DNA of 64,000 nt. Origin: Palleronia aestuarii (GTDB taxonomy: Bacteria > Pseudomonadota > Alphaproteobacteria > Rhodobacterales > Rhodobacteraceae). The position numbers and the translations under genes are program-made. The notes below the pieces were generated by a model that saw only the letters and a program-made list of their open reading frames with translations, had not been told where the DNA came from and did not search any database. The stretch covers positions 25,966 through 89,965 of the forward strand of contig NZ_QKZL01000015.1 of assembly GCF_003253995.1 (NCBI RefSeq), given 5' to 3'. Shown here piece after piece: positions 42,596 to 52,200 of the stretch; positions within the stretch are counted from its first letter, which is position 1; the number at the start of each line of letters is the position of its first letter.

Positions 42596-43540
42596 ATGGC
42601 CACCAAGCAGAAATTCGATCCCGCGGCGGAGATAACCCAGGAGATCATCGCGCTTCTGGAGAAGGGCACGATGCCGTGGCGGCGGCCGTGGAAGATCGCC
42701 GGCGGCGGCGTGCCGCTGCGCCACAACGGGGAACGCTACAAGGGCATCAACGCCTTCCTCCTGGGTCTGCGCGCGGCAATGATGGGCTACAGCTCACCCT
42801 ACTGGATGACGTTCAACCAGGCTCGGGACCTCGACGCCTGTGTCCGCAAGGGCTCGCGCTCATCCATCGTCGTGTACTACGGCACCGGCAGGAAGCGCGG
42901 CTCGGAGGCTGGGAGCGGCGACGGCGATGGTAGTGGAGAGGACGGCAAGGAAGGTGGCGGCAGCTACCGTTTCCTGAAGTCCTACCGCGTGTTCCACGTC
43001 AGCCAGATCGACGGGCTCAATGCGTCGTACCACCCGGAGCCTGAAGGCGACCCGAGCGACGGTCCGACGATGGATCCGGACGCCCAGGCGTTCTTCGACG
43101 CGATCGACATCGACGTGCGCTACGGTGGAGATCGGGCGTGCTACGTCCCGTCCGTCGATCAGGTGTGGATGCCACCGCTTTCCCGGTTCGAAACCGCGGG
43201 CGGATTCGTGTCCACCCTGACCCATGAGCTCTGCCATGCCACGAAGGCAAAGCACCGGCTCGATCGCAGCTTCGGCGTCTCCAGCTTCGGCAACGAGGCC
43301 TACGCGAGGGAGGAGCTCGTGGCCTGCGTCGGAGAAGCCTTGATGGGGCAGCGCATGGGCTTCTACGCCGATCACATCGACAATCACGCGGCCTACATCG
43401 CGTCGTGGATCAAAGTGCTGAAGTCCGACACGCGGTTCCTGTTCACCGCGGCCGCCCACGCGCAGCGGGCGGTGGACTTCCTCGTCGCGGCGTCGGAAAG
43501 CGGCGCGAAAGCGAAGGAGGCGATCCATGAGGCGGCGTGA
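42596..43540 (+). CDS. ardC: ArdC-family antirestriction protein
   Basis: 314 residues from ATG 42596. The N-terminal ssDNA-binding domain (about 8-130) has EIIALLEKGTMPWRRPWKI, NGERYKGINAFLLGLRA and YWMTFNQARDLDACVRKGSR. An acidic Gly/Ser linker is followed by a zincin-like metallopeptidase domain with HELCH (His210, Glu211, His214) in GGFVSTLTHELCHATKAKH and EELVACVGEALMGQRMG. ArdC proteins bind single-stranded DNA and protect incoming plasmid DNA from host restriction during conjugation. Confidence 0.88.
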   Translation: MATKQKFDPAAEITQEIIALLEKGTMPWRRPWKIAGGGVPLRHNGERYKGINAFLLGLRAAMMGYSSPYWMTFNQARDLDACVRKGSRSSIVVYYGTGRKRGSEAGSGDGDGSGEDGKEGGGSYRFLKSYRVFHVSQIDGLNASYHPEPEGDPSDGPTMDPDAQAFFDAIDIDVRYGGDRACYVPSVDQVWMPPLSRFETAGGFVSTLTHELCHATKAKHRLDRSFGVSSFGNEAYAREELVACVGEALMGQRMGFYADHIDNHAAYIASWIKVLKSDTRFLFTAAAHAQRAVDFLVAASESGAKAKEAIHEAA

Positions 43541-43769
43541 CGACCTGGCGATCCACAACGAGCGGGTGAAGCTGGCAGTGACGATCCTGAACGCCATCGC
43601 CATCGCGTTCTTCGGCCTGGGCGTCGCGCGGCCGCTGATCGACGGCGATGTGGCGATCACGCCGATGATCGTGGTTCACTTCGTGGTGGCTGTTGCTGCC
43701 GTAAGGGTCGCCTATATGGTATTGGGACAGTTGAAGACAGACGACGCGGAGAAGGAGACGGACCGATGA
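43527..43769 (+). CDS. Small two-helix membrane protein
   Basis: 80 residues from ATG 43527, overlapping ardC by 14 bases. Two hydrophobic helices (LAVTILNAIAIAFFGLGVAR and PMIVVHFVVAVAAVRVAYMV) and a charged C-terminal tail (KTDDAEKETDR). No family recognised. Its stop overlaps the next ATG. Confidence 0.68.
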   Translation: MRRRDDLAIHNERVKLAVTILNAIAIAFFGLGVARPLIDGDVAITPMIVVHFVVAVAAVRVAYMVLGQLKTDDAEKETDR

Positions 43770-43894
43770 TCGGAGAACTCATCCTGGCAGCTCTTGCCCT
43801 CGCGTTCTGCGGCGGGGCCGTGATCTGGGCGCGCTGGTCCGGTAACCGCGTGGAGAACGCCGATCCTGCGCGACGGAGCCGCCCGGCAGAGTAA
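43766..43894 (+). CDS. 42-aa single-pass membrane peptide
   Basis: ATG 43766 overlaps the previous stop (ATGA). Sequence MIGELILAALALAFCGGAVI then WARWSGNRVENADPARRSR: one N-terminal membrane helix and a basic tail. Translational coupling to the two-helix membrane protein suggests a small membrane complex. Confidence 0.6.
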   Translation: MIGELILAALALAFCGGAVIWARWSGNRVENADPARRSRPAE

Positions 43895-43911
43895 GGCGAC
43901 CCTATGATGGC

Positions 43912-43949
43912 GAAGCCCCCGCTCCGAAAGGAGATCGGGGGCTTCTTTT
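43912..43949 (+). terminator. Intrinsic terminator
   Basis: Perfect 9-bp arms GAAGCCCCC (43912-43920) and GGGGGCTTC (43937-43945) followed by TTTT. The loop contains CCGAAAGG. Confidence 0.85.
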
Positions 43950-43984
43950 CGTTTGGCTCAACCCGAACGGAAAGGATGTCCCCC

Positions 43985-44281
43985 ATGTCAGACCGCACCC
44001 GACACGTCGTCGCCTTCTACGAAATTGACCGCGCCTGGGGCGGGCCGGAGGAAGGCGGCTGGTGGTACGATTGCGGCGAGCTCGCCCGCATCCTCAAGGT
44101 TGTGCCGTCGGCCGACGCCGCCCATGACCTCGCCGCCCGCGCCAACCGGCTGATGGACCGGCTCCAGCGCGGCAAGCGCGATGTCGGCTCGGTCATCTAC
44201 GCCGGTGGGCGCTACGCGGCCTGCGTGTTGGAGGACACCGCGCCGCGCGCCTTCCCCGAAACCCGACCGCATTACGAGTGA
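43985..44281 (+). CDS. Hypothetical protein
   Basis: 98 residues from ATG 43985 (AAAGGA upstream; an ATG three codons earlier is possible). RHVVAFYEIDRAWGGPEEGG, WWYDCGELARILKVVPSADA and ANRLMDRLQRGKRDVGSVIY. An aromatic-rich beta start and a helical middle; no family recognised. It sits alone between two hairpins. Confidence 0.68.
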   Translation: MSDRTRHVVAFYEIDRAWGGPEEGGWWYDCGELARILKVVPSADAAHDLAARANRLMDRLQRGKRDVGSVIYAGGRYAACVLEDTAPRAFPETRPHYE

Positions 44282-44291
44282 CGCAGGATCG

Positions 44292-44321
44292 CGAGGTTGG
44301 CATAAGCAGGTGCCAACCTCG
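44292..44321. repeat. Perfect 11-bp hairpin between two short genes
   Basis: CGAGGTTGGCA (44292-44302) and TGCCAACCTCG (44311-44321) around an 8-base loop. There is no T-run after it, so it is an RNA structural element or weak terminator rather than a classic terminator. Confidence 0.65.
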
Positions 44322-44353
44322 TCCCCGACCGCATTCGCCCAAGGACCCCGCCC

Positions 44354-44518
44354 ATGAAATCCGCCGCCATCCATAGCCCGTCGCTCGACCGGATCATCCG
44401 GGGCGAGCTCATCGCCCGCCACGACGACGGAACGGCCACGATCCGCTTCGCCGGCAGCCTGGTCCGGCGCGGCCGCGAGATCACCATCGCGGAGATGATG
44501 GGCGCCGCGGTGTCCTGA
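44354..44518 (+). CDS. 54-aa hypothetical protein
   Basis: ATG 44354 after AAGGACCCC. Sequence MKSAAIHSPSLDRIIRGELI, ARHDDGTATIRFAGSLVRRG then REITIAEMMGAAVS. A small mainly beta protein with no recognised family. Too short for most gene callers, but the cassette layout (hairpin, leader, AAGGA, ATG) matches its neighbours. Confidence 0.6.
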   Translation: MKSAAIHSPSLDRIIRGELIARHDDGTATIRFAGSLVRRGREITIAEMMGAAVS

Positions 44519-44611
44519 CCGACCGGCGGCTCCGGCTGCGCCGCTGCCACACCGAAAGGTAGAGGCGGCCTCTTTTCGCGTGGACTCAAACCCCACCGAA
44601 AGGAGCCGATC

Positions 44612-45010
44612 ATGGCCCAGCCACGCCTCGTCCACACCAAGCGCATCTCGCCCAAGGAAATCCGCGAACTCGACGTCTACTACGACAAGGGCGGCCTCAA
44701 CTACTTCGACTACACGACAAAGCCCAAGGGCATCTTCTTCAGCTCGACCGTCTACGAGCAGGAGGAAGGTTCGATCTGGAAGACGCTGAAGATCGGGCTC
44801 GGCAAGAGCAAGCCCGGCGTCGGCTACATCTGCGTCGTGCCGCTCGACGCCTACCGCGCCAAGGCGCTGCGCCAGGTCCGCGAGCGGGTCGAGGCCCACG
44901 CCGAGGCGATCCACGCGCTCTGCGACATCGGCGATGCCCAGGCGCTGGAGCAACTGAAGGCGATTCTGTCTGGCGAGATCACCCTGGCGCAAGGGGAGGC
45001 ACGGGCATGA
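44612..45010 (+). CDS. Hypothetical protein
   Basis: 132 residues from ATG 44612 (CGAAAGGAG upstream). LVHTKRISPKEIRELDVYYD, GGLNYFDYTTKPKGIFFSST, WKTLKIGLGKSKPGVGYICV, then a helical C-terminus. No family recognised. Overlaps the next gene by four bases (ATGA). Confidence 0.7.
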   Translation: MAQPRLVHTKRISPKEIRELDVYYDKGGLNYFDYTTKPKGIFFSSTVYEQEEGSIWKTLKIGLGKSKPGVGYICVVPLDAYRAKALRQVRERVEAHAEAIHALCDIGDAQALEQLKAILSGEITLAQGEARA

Positions 45011-45507
45011 AGGTCTGGATCCTCCGGCGCCTGCGCGCCGAGACCCGCGCCTGGTGGGCGCATCTCGCCCTGCGCCAGCGTGGCGAGATCGCCGAGGCCG
45101 CCGCCCGCGAGCGCGCCTCGGTCCGTTCGGACCTCGATGTCATCCGCAAGACCCGCGCCAATCCCGGCGCCTACGTCTCCTGCGGGATCGGCGGGACGAC
45201 GATCCACTATGCGCGCGGCTGCACGCTGTCGAGCTACAGCCCCCTCGAGCACGTCGCGACGGCGCAGGTCCTCGTCGAGATGGGCCTGCCGCTCATCGAC
45301 ACGCGCCCGGTCGTGAACAAGCACCGGATCATCGGCCTGCCGCTGGTCGCGGTCGGTCACGACCCGGATCCGGAGCCGTGGCGGAGCATGAGCTACGCGC
45401 CGCTCTGCGTCTACGCGGCCCGCGCCGCCGCCCTCGGCGCGCGGACCCGGAACATCAAACTGGTCGATCTGTCGGCCCCGCAAGGCTGGGCCGTCGCCCA
45501 CGCCTGA
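45007..45507 (+). CDS. Hypothetical protein
   Basis: 166 residues from ATG 45007. A basic helical start (KVWILRRLRAETRAWWAHLA) precedes a mixed domain with SCGIGGTTIHYARGCTLSSY and VVNKHRIIGLPLVAVGHDPD. No family recognised. It ends before a strong terminator. Confidence 0.68.
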   Translation: MKVWILRRLRAETRAWWAHLALRQRGEIAEAAARERASVRSDLDVIRKTRANPGAYVSCGIGGTTIHYARGCTLSSYSPLEHVATAQVLVEMGLPLIDTRPVVNKHRIIGLPLVAVGHDPDPEPWRSMSYAPLCVYAARAAALGARTRNIKLVDLSAPQGWAVAHA

Positions 45508-45518
45508 CGCCGAACCGG

Positions 45519-45551
45519 GACGCCGCTCCGAGAGATCGGGGCGGCGTCTTT
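45519..45551 (+). terminator. Intrinsic terminator
   Basis: Arms GACGCCGC (45519-45526) and GCGGCGTC (45541-45548), an inner CCGA-GAGA-TCGG stem, and TTT after the stem. Confidence 0.75.
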
Positions 45552-45579
45552 CGTCGTGGGTCCAGCATGGAGGCACGAC

Positions 45580-46489
45580 ATGGACGACGCCCTGCAATCC
45601 GACGACGCCCTCGATCCCGGCGATCTGGTCCGCGTCACCTTCGATCCACCCTACCGCGACGACGACCACGCGCCGATCCGCGAGGCGACGGGGACGATCC
45701 TGCGCGTCACGGGCCTGCTCTATCTCCAGGCCACGTCGCTCCGATCCCGTTGGCAGATGCCCACCATCGTCGATCTGAATGGCACGTCCCGCCGGATCGA
45801 GCGGATCGCCACGGCCGCCGAGCAGCGCGATCGGCAGGCGGCGGCCCGGCGCGGCACGATCGTCTTTCCCGATCCCGGCCGAACCGGCGCCGCGCTCTTG
45901 CGGCAGCTCGACGAGCTGGCCGAGTTGCGCCTTGCCGCGGAGGCCGCCGGCGACACACGGCGCGGGGACGAGCTGCGCCACCAGTTCGACGACCTGGCCG
46001 ACCGCGTGGCGCTGGCGAAGCGCAAGCGGACCTACCTCCTTCACCGCGCCCGGATCGGCGACTTCCACCCGTGGCTGACGCGCGATCCCCGCGTCATGCG
46101 GATCGAGACCGTGCGGCCCCTGCCCGCCGACTTCGAGCCGGAACCCTCCTCGCGCCGCGACCGGGCGCGCCGTCTGGACGAGGCGGTCCGCCTCTTCGGG
46201 GAAGCGGAGCGCGAGACCCGCCGCATTGCGTCCTCTTTCACCGCCGCGGGCTACCATGTCCGCCGCCCGCATCCGAACGCGCAGGAATTGCTCCTGCGGA
46301 TCACGATGTCGCCCTGCATGCGCGCCGACATCCGGCTCGCCCCCTCGGCCAACGGCCTCTGGTCGGCCGCGCCAGCTCCGGCCCGAGAACAAGCGCAAGG
46401 CACGGGCCGTCGCGCGGATGGTTCGGGAGGGTCATGTCGCCGTCGCCCGCAACGGCCTCGAGGGGATGCGCGGCAACACCTCGGCATGA
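45580..46489 (+). pseudogene. Hypothetical protein gene with an apparent frameshift near its 3' end
   Basis: ATG 45580 begins MDDALQSDDALDPGDLVRVT. The frame is convincing to about 46370 (TRRIASSFTAAGYHVRRPHP, then MRADIRLAPSANGLWSAA). Beyond that the original frame becomes Arg/Gly junk and runs on into the next gene. The neighbouring frame instead gives a sensible ending, QLRPENKRKARAVARMVREG then HVAVARNGLEGMRGNTSA, with a stop at 46489 just before a hairpin. A single-base indel is therefore likely, real or from sequencing. The long helical middle (RQLDELAELRLAAEAAGDTR) is the only clear feature; function unknown. Confidence 0.6.
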
Positions 46490-46495
46490 AAGAGA

Positions 46496-46510
46496 AAAGG
46501 CGGCGCCTTT
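46496..46510. terminator. Short palindromic hairpin before the DUF3768 gene
   Basis: AAAGGCG-G-CGCCTTT (46496-46510), same position in the cassette as the neighbouring terminators but with a weak tail. Confidence 0.4.
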
Positions 46511-46542
46511 CGGTTCTGGTCCCCAGACAGAGGAGAGAGACC

Positions 46543-46929
46543 ATGACCGAGACCGCCGAATACGTCGCAGACGCCGCGAAGGTGGCCGAACAGAACGACG
46601 CCTTCCGCCGCCATGTCTGCCTCGGCAGTCCCTACCCGCTTGAGACCGGCGCGCTCACGGGACGGCTGGCCTGCACCGCCGCCGTGGCCGCCCGCGGCCT
46701 CTTGTTCGTGAACACCTGCCAGCGAGCGATCGGCTTCTTCACCGACTTCTCGGCCGACAACGACCCCGACGGCTTCCACGACTTCGGCGGGGTGCAGATC
46801 GCCGGGGTGAACGTCTGGTTCAAGATCGACGTCTTCGATGACGCGGAGATGCAATACGGCTCCGAGGCCCCGGACGACCCGGCCCGGACGTACCGCGTGC
46901 TGACGATCCTGCTGCCCTCCGACTGGTAG
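46543..46929 (+). CDS. DUF3768-family protein
   Basis: 128 residues from ATG 46543, with GAGGAGAGAG upstream. EQNDAFRRHVCLGSPYPLET, DFSADNDPDGFHDFGGVQIA, VNVWFKIDVFDDAEMQYGSE and TYRVLTILLPSDW are the conserved blocks of DUF3768, a family almost confined to alphaproteobacterial plasmids and islands. Function unknown. Confidence 0.85.
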   Translation: MTETAEYVADAAKVAEQNDAFRRHVCLGSPYPLETGALTGRLACTAAVAARGLLFVNTCQRAIGFFTDFSADNDPDGFHDFGGVQIAGVNVWFKIDVFDDAEMQYGSEAPDDPARTYRVLTILLPSDW

Positions 46930-46963
46930 GTCGGCCCGCCGATCCACCCGGTCCGCCCGACTG

Positions 46964-47002
46964 CGAAGCCCGCGCCCGAGAGGGAAAGCGGGCTTCGTTT
47001 TT
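46964..47002 (+). terminator. Strong intrinsic terminator
   Basis: Perfect 10-bp arms CGAAGCCCGC (46964-46973) and GCGGGCTTCG (46988-46997), followed by TTTTT. The loop contains CCGAGAGG. Confidence 0.9.
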
Positions 47003-47047
47003 GGTGCGGCCATGAGGCCGGCGAAAGACCGAACAGGAGATCATCCG

Positions 47048-49201
47048 ATGACCACGACGCCCGAGCTGACCGACACCGAGATCGCCATCAAGGACCTGGC
47101 GCTGCACGACCTGAACGCCCGCGCGGGCTCGCCCGAGACCTACGAGGCCGACGACATTCCCGTCCTCGCCGCCTCGATCGCCACGCTGGGGCTCCTGAAC
47201 CCGCTCATCGTCCACAAGACCGGCAAGGTCTGGGGCGTGATCGCCGGCGGCCGCCGCCGGGCCGCGCTCATCCACCTCGTGAACGACGCGGAGGCGAAGG
47301 GCTGGACGATGCGGACCAAGGTGCGCTGCCGCGCCCTGCCCGACGACATTGCTGCCGCGACCGCGATCACCGTGGCCGAGAACGTCACCCAGAAGGCGAT
47401 GGATCCGCTCGACGAGTTCGAGGCGTTCGCGCGGATGATGGAGACGGGCGGGCACGATCCCGACGGCATCGCCAGGATGTTCGGCGTGGAGCGGCGCCGG
47501 GTGATCGACCGCCTGCGCTTCGGCCGCGTCCATCCCGACATCCGCGCCGCCGCCCGCGCGAGGGAGATCACGCTCGACGCGATGAAGGCGTTCGCCGAGC
47601 ATCCCGACCAGGCCGTCCAGAAGGACGTCTTCGACGCCATGCAGGGCAGCACCATGCAGGCGTGGACGATCCGCGACAAGCTCAGGAATCGCGGCGTGAA
47701 GATGGGCGACGCGGTGGCAAGGCTGGTGGCCGATGCGTACCGCGCCGCGGGTGGCGACATCGCCGCCGACCTGATCGCGGAGGACTCGATCCTCACCGAC
47801 GAGACGCTGGTGGAAAAGCTTCTGATGGAGACCCTCGCGGCCCATGCCGAGGCCGAGCGGGCGCGTCTCGGCTTCGCCTGGGCGCAAGCCGTGCGCGCCG
47901 TGGACTACAAGGTTCTGCAGGAGTTCGGACGGGTCTATCCCGGCGCGGTCGATCCGGTCGGTGAGGACGCCGCGCGGTGCGAGGCCATCGCCAACCGTCT
48001 CGCCGAGCTCGACGAGGCCCGCGAGGCCTACGAGGCCCCCGGTGCGGAGGACTGCCCGGACATCGAGGCGTTGGACATCGAGTACGACACCCTCACCGAC
48101 GAGTACGAGAGCCTGACGACGGGCTGGGCCGAGGCCGATCTCGGTCGTGCCGGCGTGCTGGCCTATTGGGACCAGGGCCGGATCGCGACGGCCGAGGGGC
48201 TCGTCCGCCCCGAGGACCGGGCGGATCGCCAGCCCGTCGCGGCCGGTGGCGACGGTGGCGGGGCGGCGACCGGCAACGCGGGTGAAGGCGAGGCGGGCAA
48301 CGATGCGCTCGAGTTGCCGGAGTCGCTTCGGATCGACCTGCGGACCGAGCAGGCCGCCGTCATCGGCAGCGCGCTCGCGGCCGATCCCGACCTCGCGCAT
48401 GACCTGCTGCTGTTCAAGACCATCTCCGACCTTCTCGGCCGGTCCCGTCCCGTCACCTACAGCTTCGGCGTCACCGCCTCCGCCGCGGATCGCCCGCACG
48501 GCAAGCCCGAGGAGGTGGACGGCCGCCCGGCCGAGGCGCTGGCCGAGCTCTACGAGGGTCTCGACCTGCGGTGGTGGGCGGACGGCAAGTCCATGCCCGA
48601 GCGGTTCGAGGCGTTCCGCGCCGTCGATCCGGGCATGAAGTCCCGCATCGTCGCGGTGGCGCTCGCGGATGCCGTGAAGCCCACGAGCTACGGGTTGAAC
48701 GAAGGGCTGATGGCGCATGTCGCCCGCCAGCTCGTGCCGGACCTGCGCGCGGTCTGGCGTCCGACCGGCGGTGCGTTCTTCGGCCGCCTGAAGAAGAGCG
48801 TGCTGCTGGGCCTCATCGCCCGCGACCTGGCGCAGCCCGAGGAGGCGGCGCGTCTCGCCACCGAGAAGAAGACGGCGATCGTCGACTTCCTCGAGCGGCT
48901 CTTCGCCGCGCCCTTCGCCACGCTCACGCCCGAGCAGCGCGAAGCCGTCGAGACGTGGTGCCCGCCGGGGCTGGAGATCGACGAGCCGCGTGCCGCCTAC
49001 GAGGCGTTCGGCGAGGCCCGCCTGCGCGGCATGGCGAAGGACGAGGCCGGGGATGAGGCCGACGCCGACGCGGAGGCTGAAGCGAACGCCGCCGATGCGG
49101 AGGAGGACGCCGAAGCGTGGGACGAAGAGGTGCCGTTCGAGGAGGCGGACCCGGAGGATGCGGACGGCGCCCGTGCGTGGGCGGAGGCCGAACACACCTG
49201 A
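47048..49201 (+). CDS. ParB/RepB-like plasmid protein with long C-terminal extension
   Basis: 717 residues from ATG 47048 (the in-frame ATG at 47012 lies in the leader). Residues about 10-110 are a ParB-type N-terminal domain: IAIKDLALHDLNARAG, LAASIATLGLLNPLIVHKTG, GVIAGGRRRAALIHL (the GGRRR nucleotide-binding motif), then TVAENVTQKAMDPLDEFEAF. A helix-turn-helix follows (DPDGIARMFGVERRRVIDRL). The remaining about 500 residues are long, acidic and partly repetitive, ending in an extreme Glu/Asp/Ala tail. This long ParB type is typical of Rhodobacterales and rhizobial islands and pairs with the strawberry-notch gene downstream. Role in DNA binding or segregation is inferred. Confidence 0.85.
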   Translation: MTTTPELTDTEIAIKDLALHDLNARAGSPETYEADDIPVLAASIATLGLLNPLIVHKTGKVWGVIAGGRRRAALIHLVNDAEAKGWTMRTKVRCRALPDDIAAATAITVAENVTQKAMDPLDEFEAFARMMETGGHDPDGIARMFGVERRRVIDRLRFGRVHPDIRAAARAREITLDAMKAFAEHPDQAVQKDVFDAMQGSTMQAWTIRDKLRNRGVKMGDAVARLVADAYRAAGGDIAADLIAEDSILTDETLVEKLLMETLAAHAEAERARLGFAWAQAVRAVDYKVLQEFGRVYPGAVDPVGEDAARCEAIANRLAELDEAREAYEAPGAEDCPDIEALDIEYDTLTDEYESLTTGWAEADLGRAGVLAYWDQGRIATAEGLVRPEDRADRQPVAAGGDGGGAATGNAGEGEAGNDALELPESLRIDLRTEQAAVIGSALAADPDLAHDLLLFKTISDLLGRSRPVTYSFGVTASAADRPHGKPEEVDGRPAEALAELYEGLDLRWWADGKSMPERFEAFRAVDPGMKSRIVAVALADAVKPTSYGLNEGLMAHVARQLVPDLRAVWRPTGGAFFGRLKKSVLLGLIARDLAQPEEAARLATEKKTAIVDFLERLFAAPFATLTPEQREAVETWCPPGLEIDEPRAAYEAFGEARLRGMAKDEAGDEADADAEAEANAADAEEDAEAWDEEVPFEEADPEDADGARAWAEAEHT

Positions 49202-49217
49202 TCCAGCGATGCGCCAG

Positions 49218-49260
49218 GACGGGCCGTCTCTCTCCGAAAGGGGAGAGGCGGCCCTTCGTC
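49218..49260 (+). terminator. Long intrinsic terminator hairpin with GAAA loop
   Basis: GGGCCG/CGGCCC continuing into CTCTCTCC-GAAA-GGGGAGAG (49221-49254), followed by TTCGTCG. Nearly uninterrupted 15-bp stem. Confidence 0.7.
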
Positions 49261-49297
49261 GTGGGGAACCCTCGATCCCGCGAAAGGACCCCAGCCC

Positions 49298-52200
49298 ATG
49301 AACCGCCCGGCCATCGACCAGCTCCTCCCCCGCCTCGCCCGCGACCTGCACACCGGCGGCCTGACGAGTGCCAGCCTCGCCGCGCAGCTCACGCAAGCCA
49401 CCGGCGGCACCGACGCGGCGGGCGCGTGGACGTGGCGGCACGCCTACGACCTCGTGCAGTCGGCCGCGATCCTCGTCGATCGCGACCTGCCCCTCGCGTC
49501 CGATCCCGCCGCCCGCCTCGCCATGCTCACCGCCGGCGCCGGCGCGCGGCCGACCGAGACGCGGCGCTCGGAGACGCAGGTGCGGCTCCAGCAGTTCTCG
49601 ACGCCCCTCCCCTACGCCTATGTCGCGGCCTTCGCCGCGGGGGTCCGGCCGGGCGACGTGGTGCTGGAGCCCTCGGCCGGGACCGGGGCGCTCGCGCACA
49701 TGGCCGCCCGCGCCGGGGGCAAGCTGGTGCTGAACGAGATCGACCCGTTCCGCGCCCTGCTTCTGCAGGCGGTGTTCTCCGCGCCGCTTAGCGCGCATGA
49801 CGGCGAGCATATCGACGACCTGCTGGACCGGCGGCATGTCGCGGACGTGGTGCTGATGAACCCGCCCTTCTCGTCGTCGGCCTCCCGCGCGGCGGACCCG
49901 ACCATCGCGCTGCGGCACGCCGTCTCGGCCGCCAAGCGCCTCGCTCCCGGCGGGCGGCTGGTGGCGATCCTGCCGATGGCCGCTTGCGCCGACCGCCAGC
50001 CCGCGCTCTGGCGGCGCCTCGCGTCCCTCGTCACGCCGCGCCTGCATCTCGGCCTGCCCGGCATCGTCTACCGGAAGATGGGGACGAACGTGGAGACCGC
50101 GCTTCTGGTCGCGGACGTGACCGGGGGCGACCCCGTGGGTGATGTCACGATACCCCGGCGGCAGATGGGGCTTGCCGCCGCGCTCGACGTGATCCGCGAC
50201 GAGCTGCCGGCGCGTCCGCCGCGCGTGGACCGTGCCCCTCTGCCTGTCCGTCCCGCAGCAGCGGTTCGTCCTGCTTCCGCGCCTGCGCGCCGCGCTGCCA
50301 CGATGCCCGCGGCGTCCCGTGCCGTCACGCGAGCGCCCACCGTGGCGCCGGTTGCCTATGTCGAACGTCCCACGCCGGGGGAGAACGCGGCCGTGTCGGA
50401 CATCTACGCGGCCTACGCGCCCCAGCGGATCGAGATCACCGGCGCGAAACCGCACCCGACGCCGCTGGTCGAGAGCGTGGCAATGGCGGCCGTCGTGCCG
50501 CCGATGCCGACCGCGCAGCCGACCCTGCCGTCGCAGCTCGTCGCCGAGGGCGCTCTGTCCGAGGCACAGCTCGAAGCCATCATTATGGCCAACGACGCGC
50601 ATGAGCACGACCTCCCAGGCCGGTTCGTCGTCAAGGACGACTGGACCGCGATCGAACCCGCCCCGGAGGGCGAGGGCGTGGCGTTCCGCCAGGGATACTT
50701 CATCGGTGACGGGACAGGCTGCGGGAAGGGTCGGGAAGCCGCCGGGCTCATCATGTCCGGCTGGCTGAGCGGCCGGACCCGTGCCGTCTGGCTATCGAAG
50801 TCCAAGACGCTGATCGAGGACGCGATCCGCGACTGGACCGATCTCGGCGGCTCACCAACCGACATCCAGTCGATCGACCGCTGGACGCCCGACGAGACGA
50901 TCACACTCGGACGCGGCATCCTGTTCATGACCTACGCCACGCTGCGCTCTGTCGGAAAGACCGGGCGCACGCGACTTGAGCAGCTCGTGGAGTGGGCCGG
51001 CGAGGACTTCGAGGGCGTCATAGCCTTCGACGAGGCCCACGCGATGCAGAACGCGGCCGGATCGAGCGAAGGTCGCGGCACGGCTCCTTCGCAGCAGGGC
51101 ATCGCGGGCCTGCGGCTCCAGATCGCCCTGCCCCGCGCCCGCGTTCTCTACATCTCGGCGACCGGAGCCACGAACGTCTCGAACCTCGCCTACGCCGTGC
51201 GGCTCGGCCTCTGGGGGCCGGGCGAAGCCTATCCTTTCACGACGCGCGAGGATTTCGTGGCGGCGATGGAAGCCGGCGGTGTCGCGGCAATGGAAGTGGT
51301 CGCCCGCGACCTGAAGGCAATGGGGCCGTATCTCGCTCGCGCTCTGTCGTTTTCCGGTGTCGAGTACGACATCCTCGAACACCGGCTTTCGGACGACGAG
51401 CGCCGCGTCTACGACACGTTCGCCTCGGCGTTCCGCACCATCCACCAGAACTTGCGGAAGGCGCTGGAGGCCACCGGCATCGTGGATGTCGAGTCCGGCA
51501 CCTCCGCCTCGGCCGCCAAGGCGTCGGCGCTCAGCCGGTTCGAGAGCATGAAGCAGCGGTTCTTCGGGCACATCCTGAACGGCTTCAAGGCACAGACGAT
51601 CATCGACGCGATCGAGGCGGACCTGGCCGATGGCTGGGCCCCCGTCATCCAGCTTGTCTCGACCGGCGAAAGCCATCTGGATCGCGCAATCGAGGGACTG
51701 GAAGCCGGCGACGATCTGACCGAGGCGCACCTGACGCCGAAGGAGGTCGTGGTGCATTGGCTCGACACCGCGTTTCCGATCCACGCGCAGCAGCTCGTCG
51801 AGATCGAGGGCACAATCGTCACCCAGCCTCTTCTCGATGCGGACGGAAACCGCGTCGTCTCGCGCGAAGCCGAGGCCCTGCGCGATGCGGCGCTGATGGA
51901 GCTTTACACCGTTGCGCCGATCCCCTCGGTTCTCGACCGTCTCGTCTGGCACTTCGGCGAGGAGCGGCTGGCCGAGGTCACGGGCCGCTCGAAGCGCACG
52001 ATCCGCACCGCGAACGGCAGCCTGAAGGTCGTGCCACGTTCGGGCTCCGCGAACACTTCCGAGGCCGGGGCCTTTATGGCCGGCTCGAAGGAAATCCTGC
52101 TCTTCACGGACGCCGGCGGCACCGGACGTTCCTACCATGCGGCGCTGACGGCCGCGAACCAGCGCCGGCGCCGGCACTACCTCGTCGAACCCGGCTGGCG

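Noticed and set aside
46820..50608. 1,262-residue minus-strand frame over the ParB and helicase genes
   Set aside because: Composition is dominated by Arg, Gly, His and Val, with no domain, and both plus-strand genes beneath it have clear catalytic motifs. It is a high-GC shadow frame.
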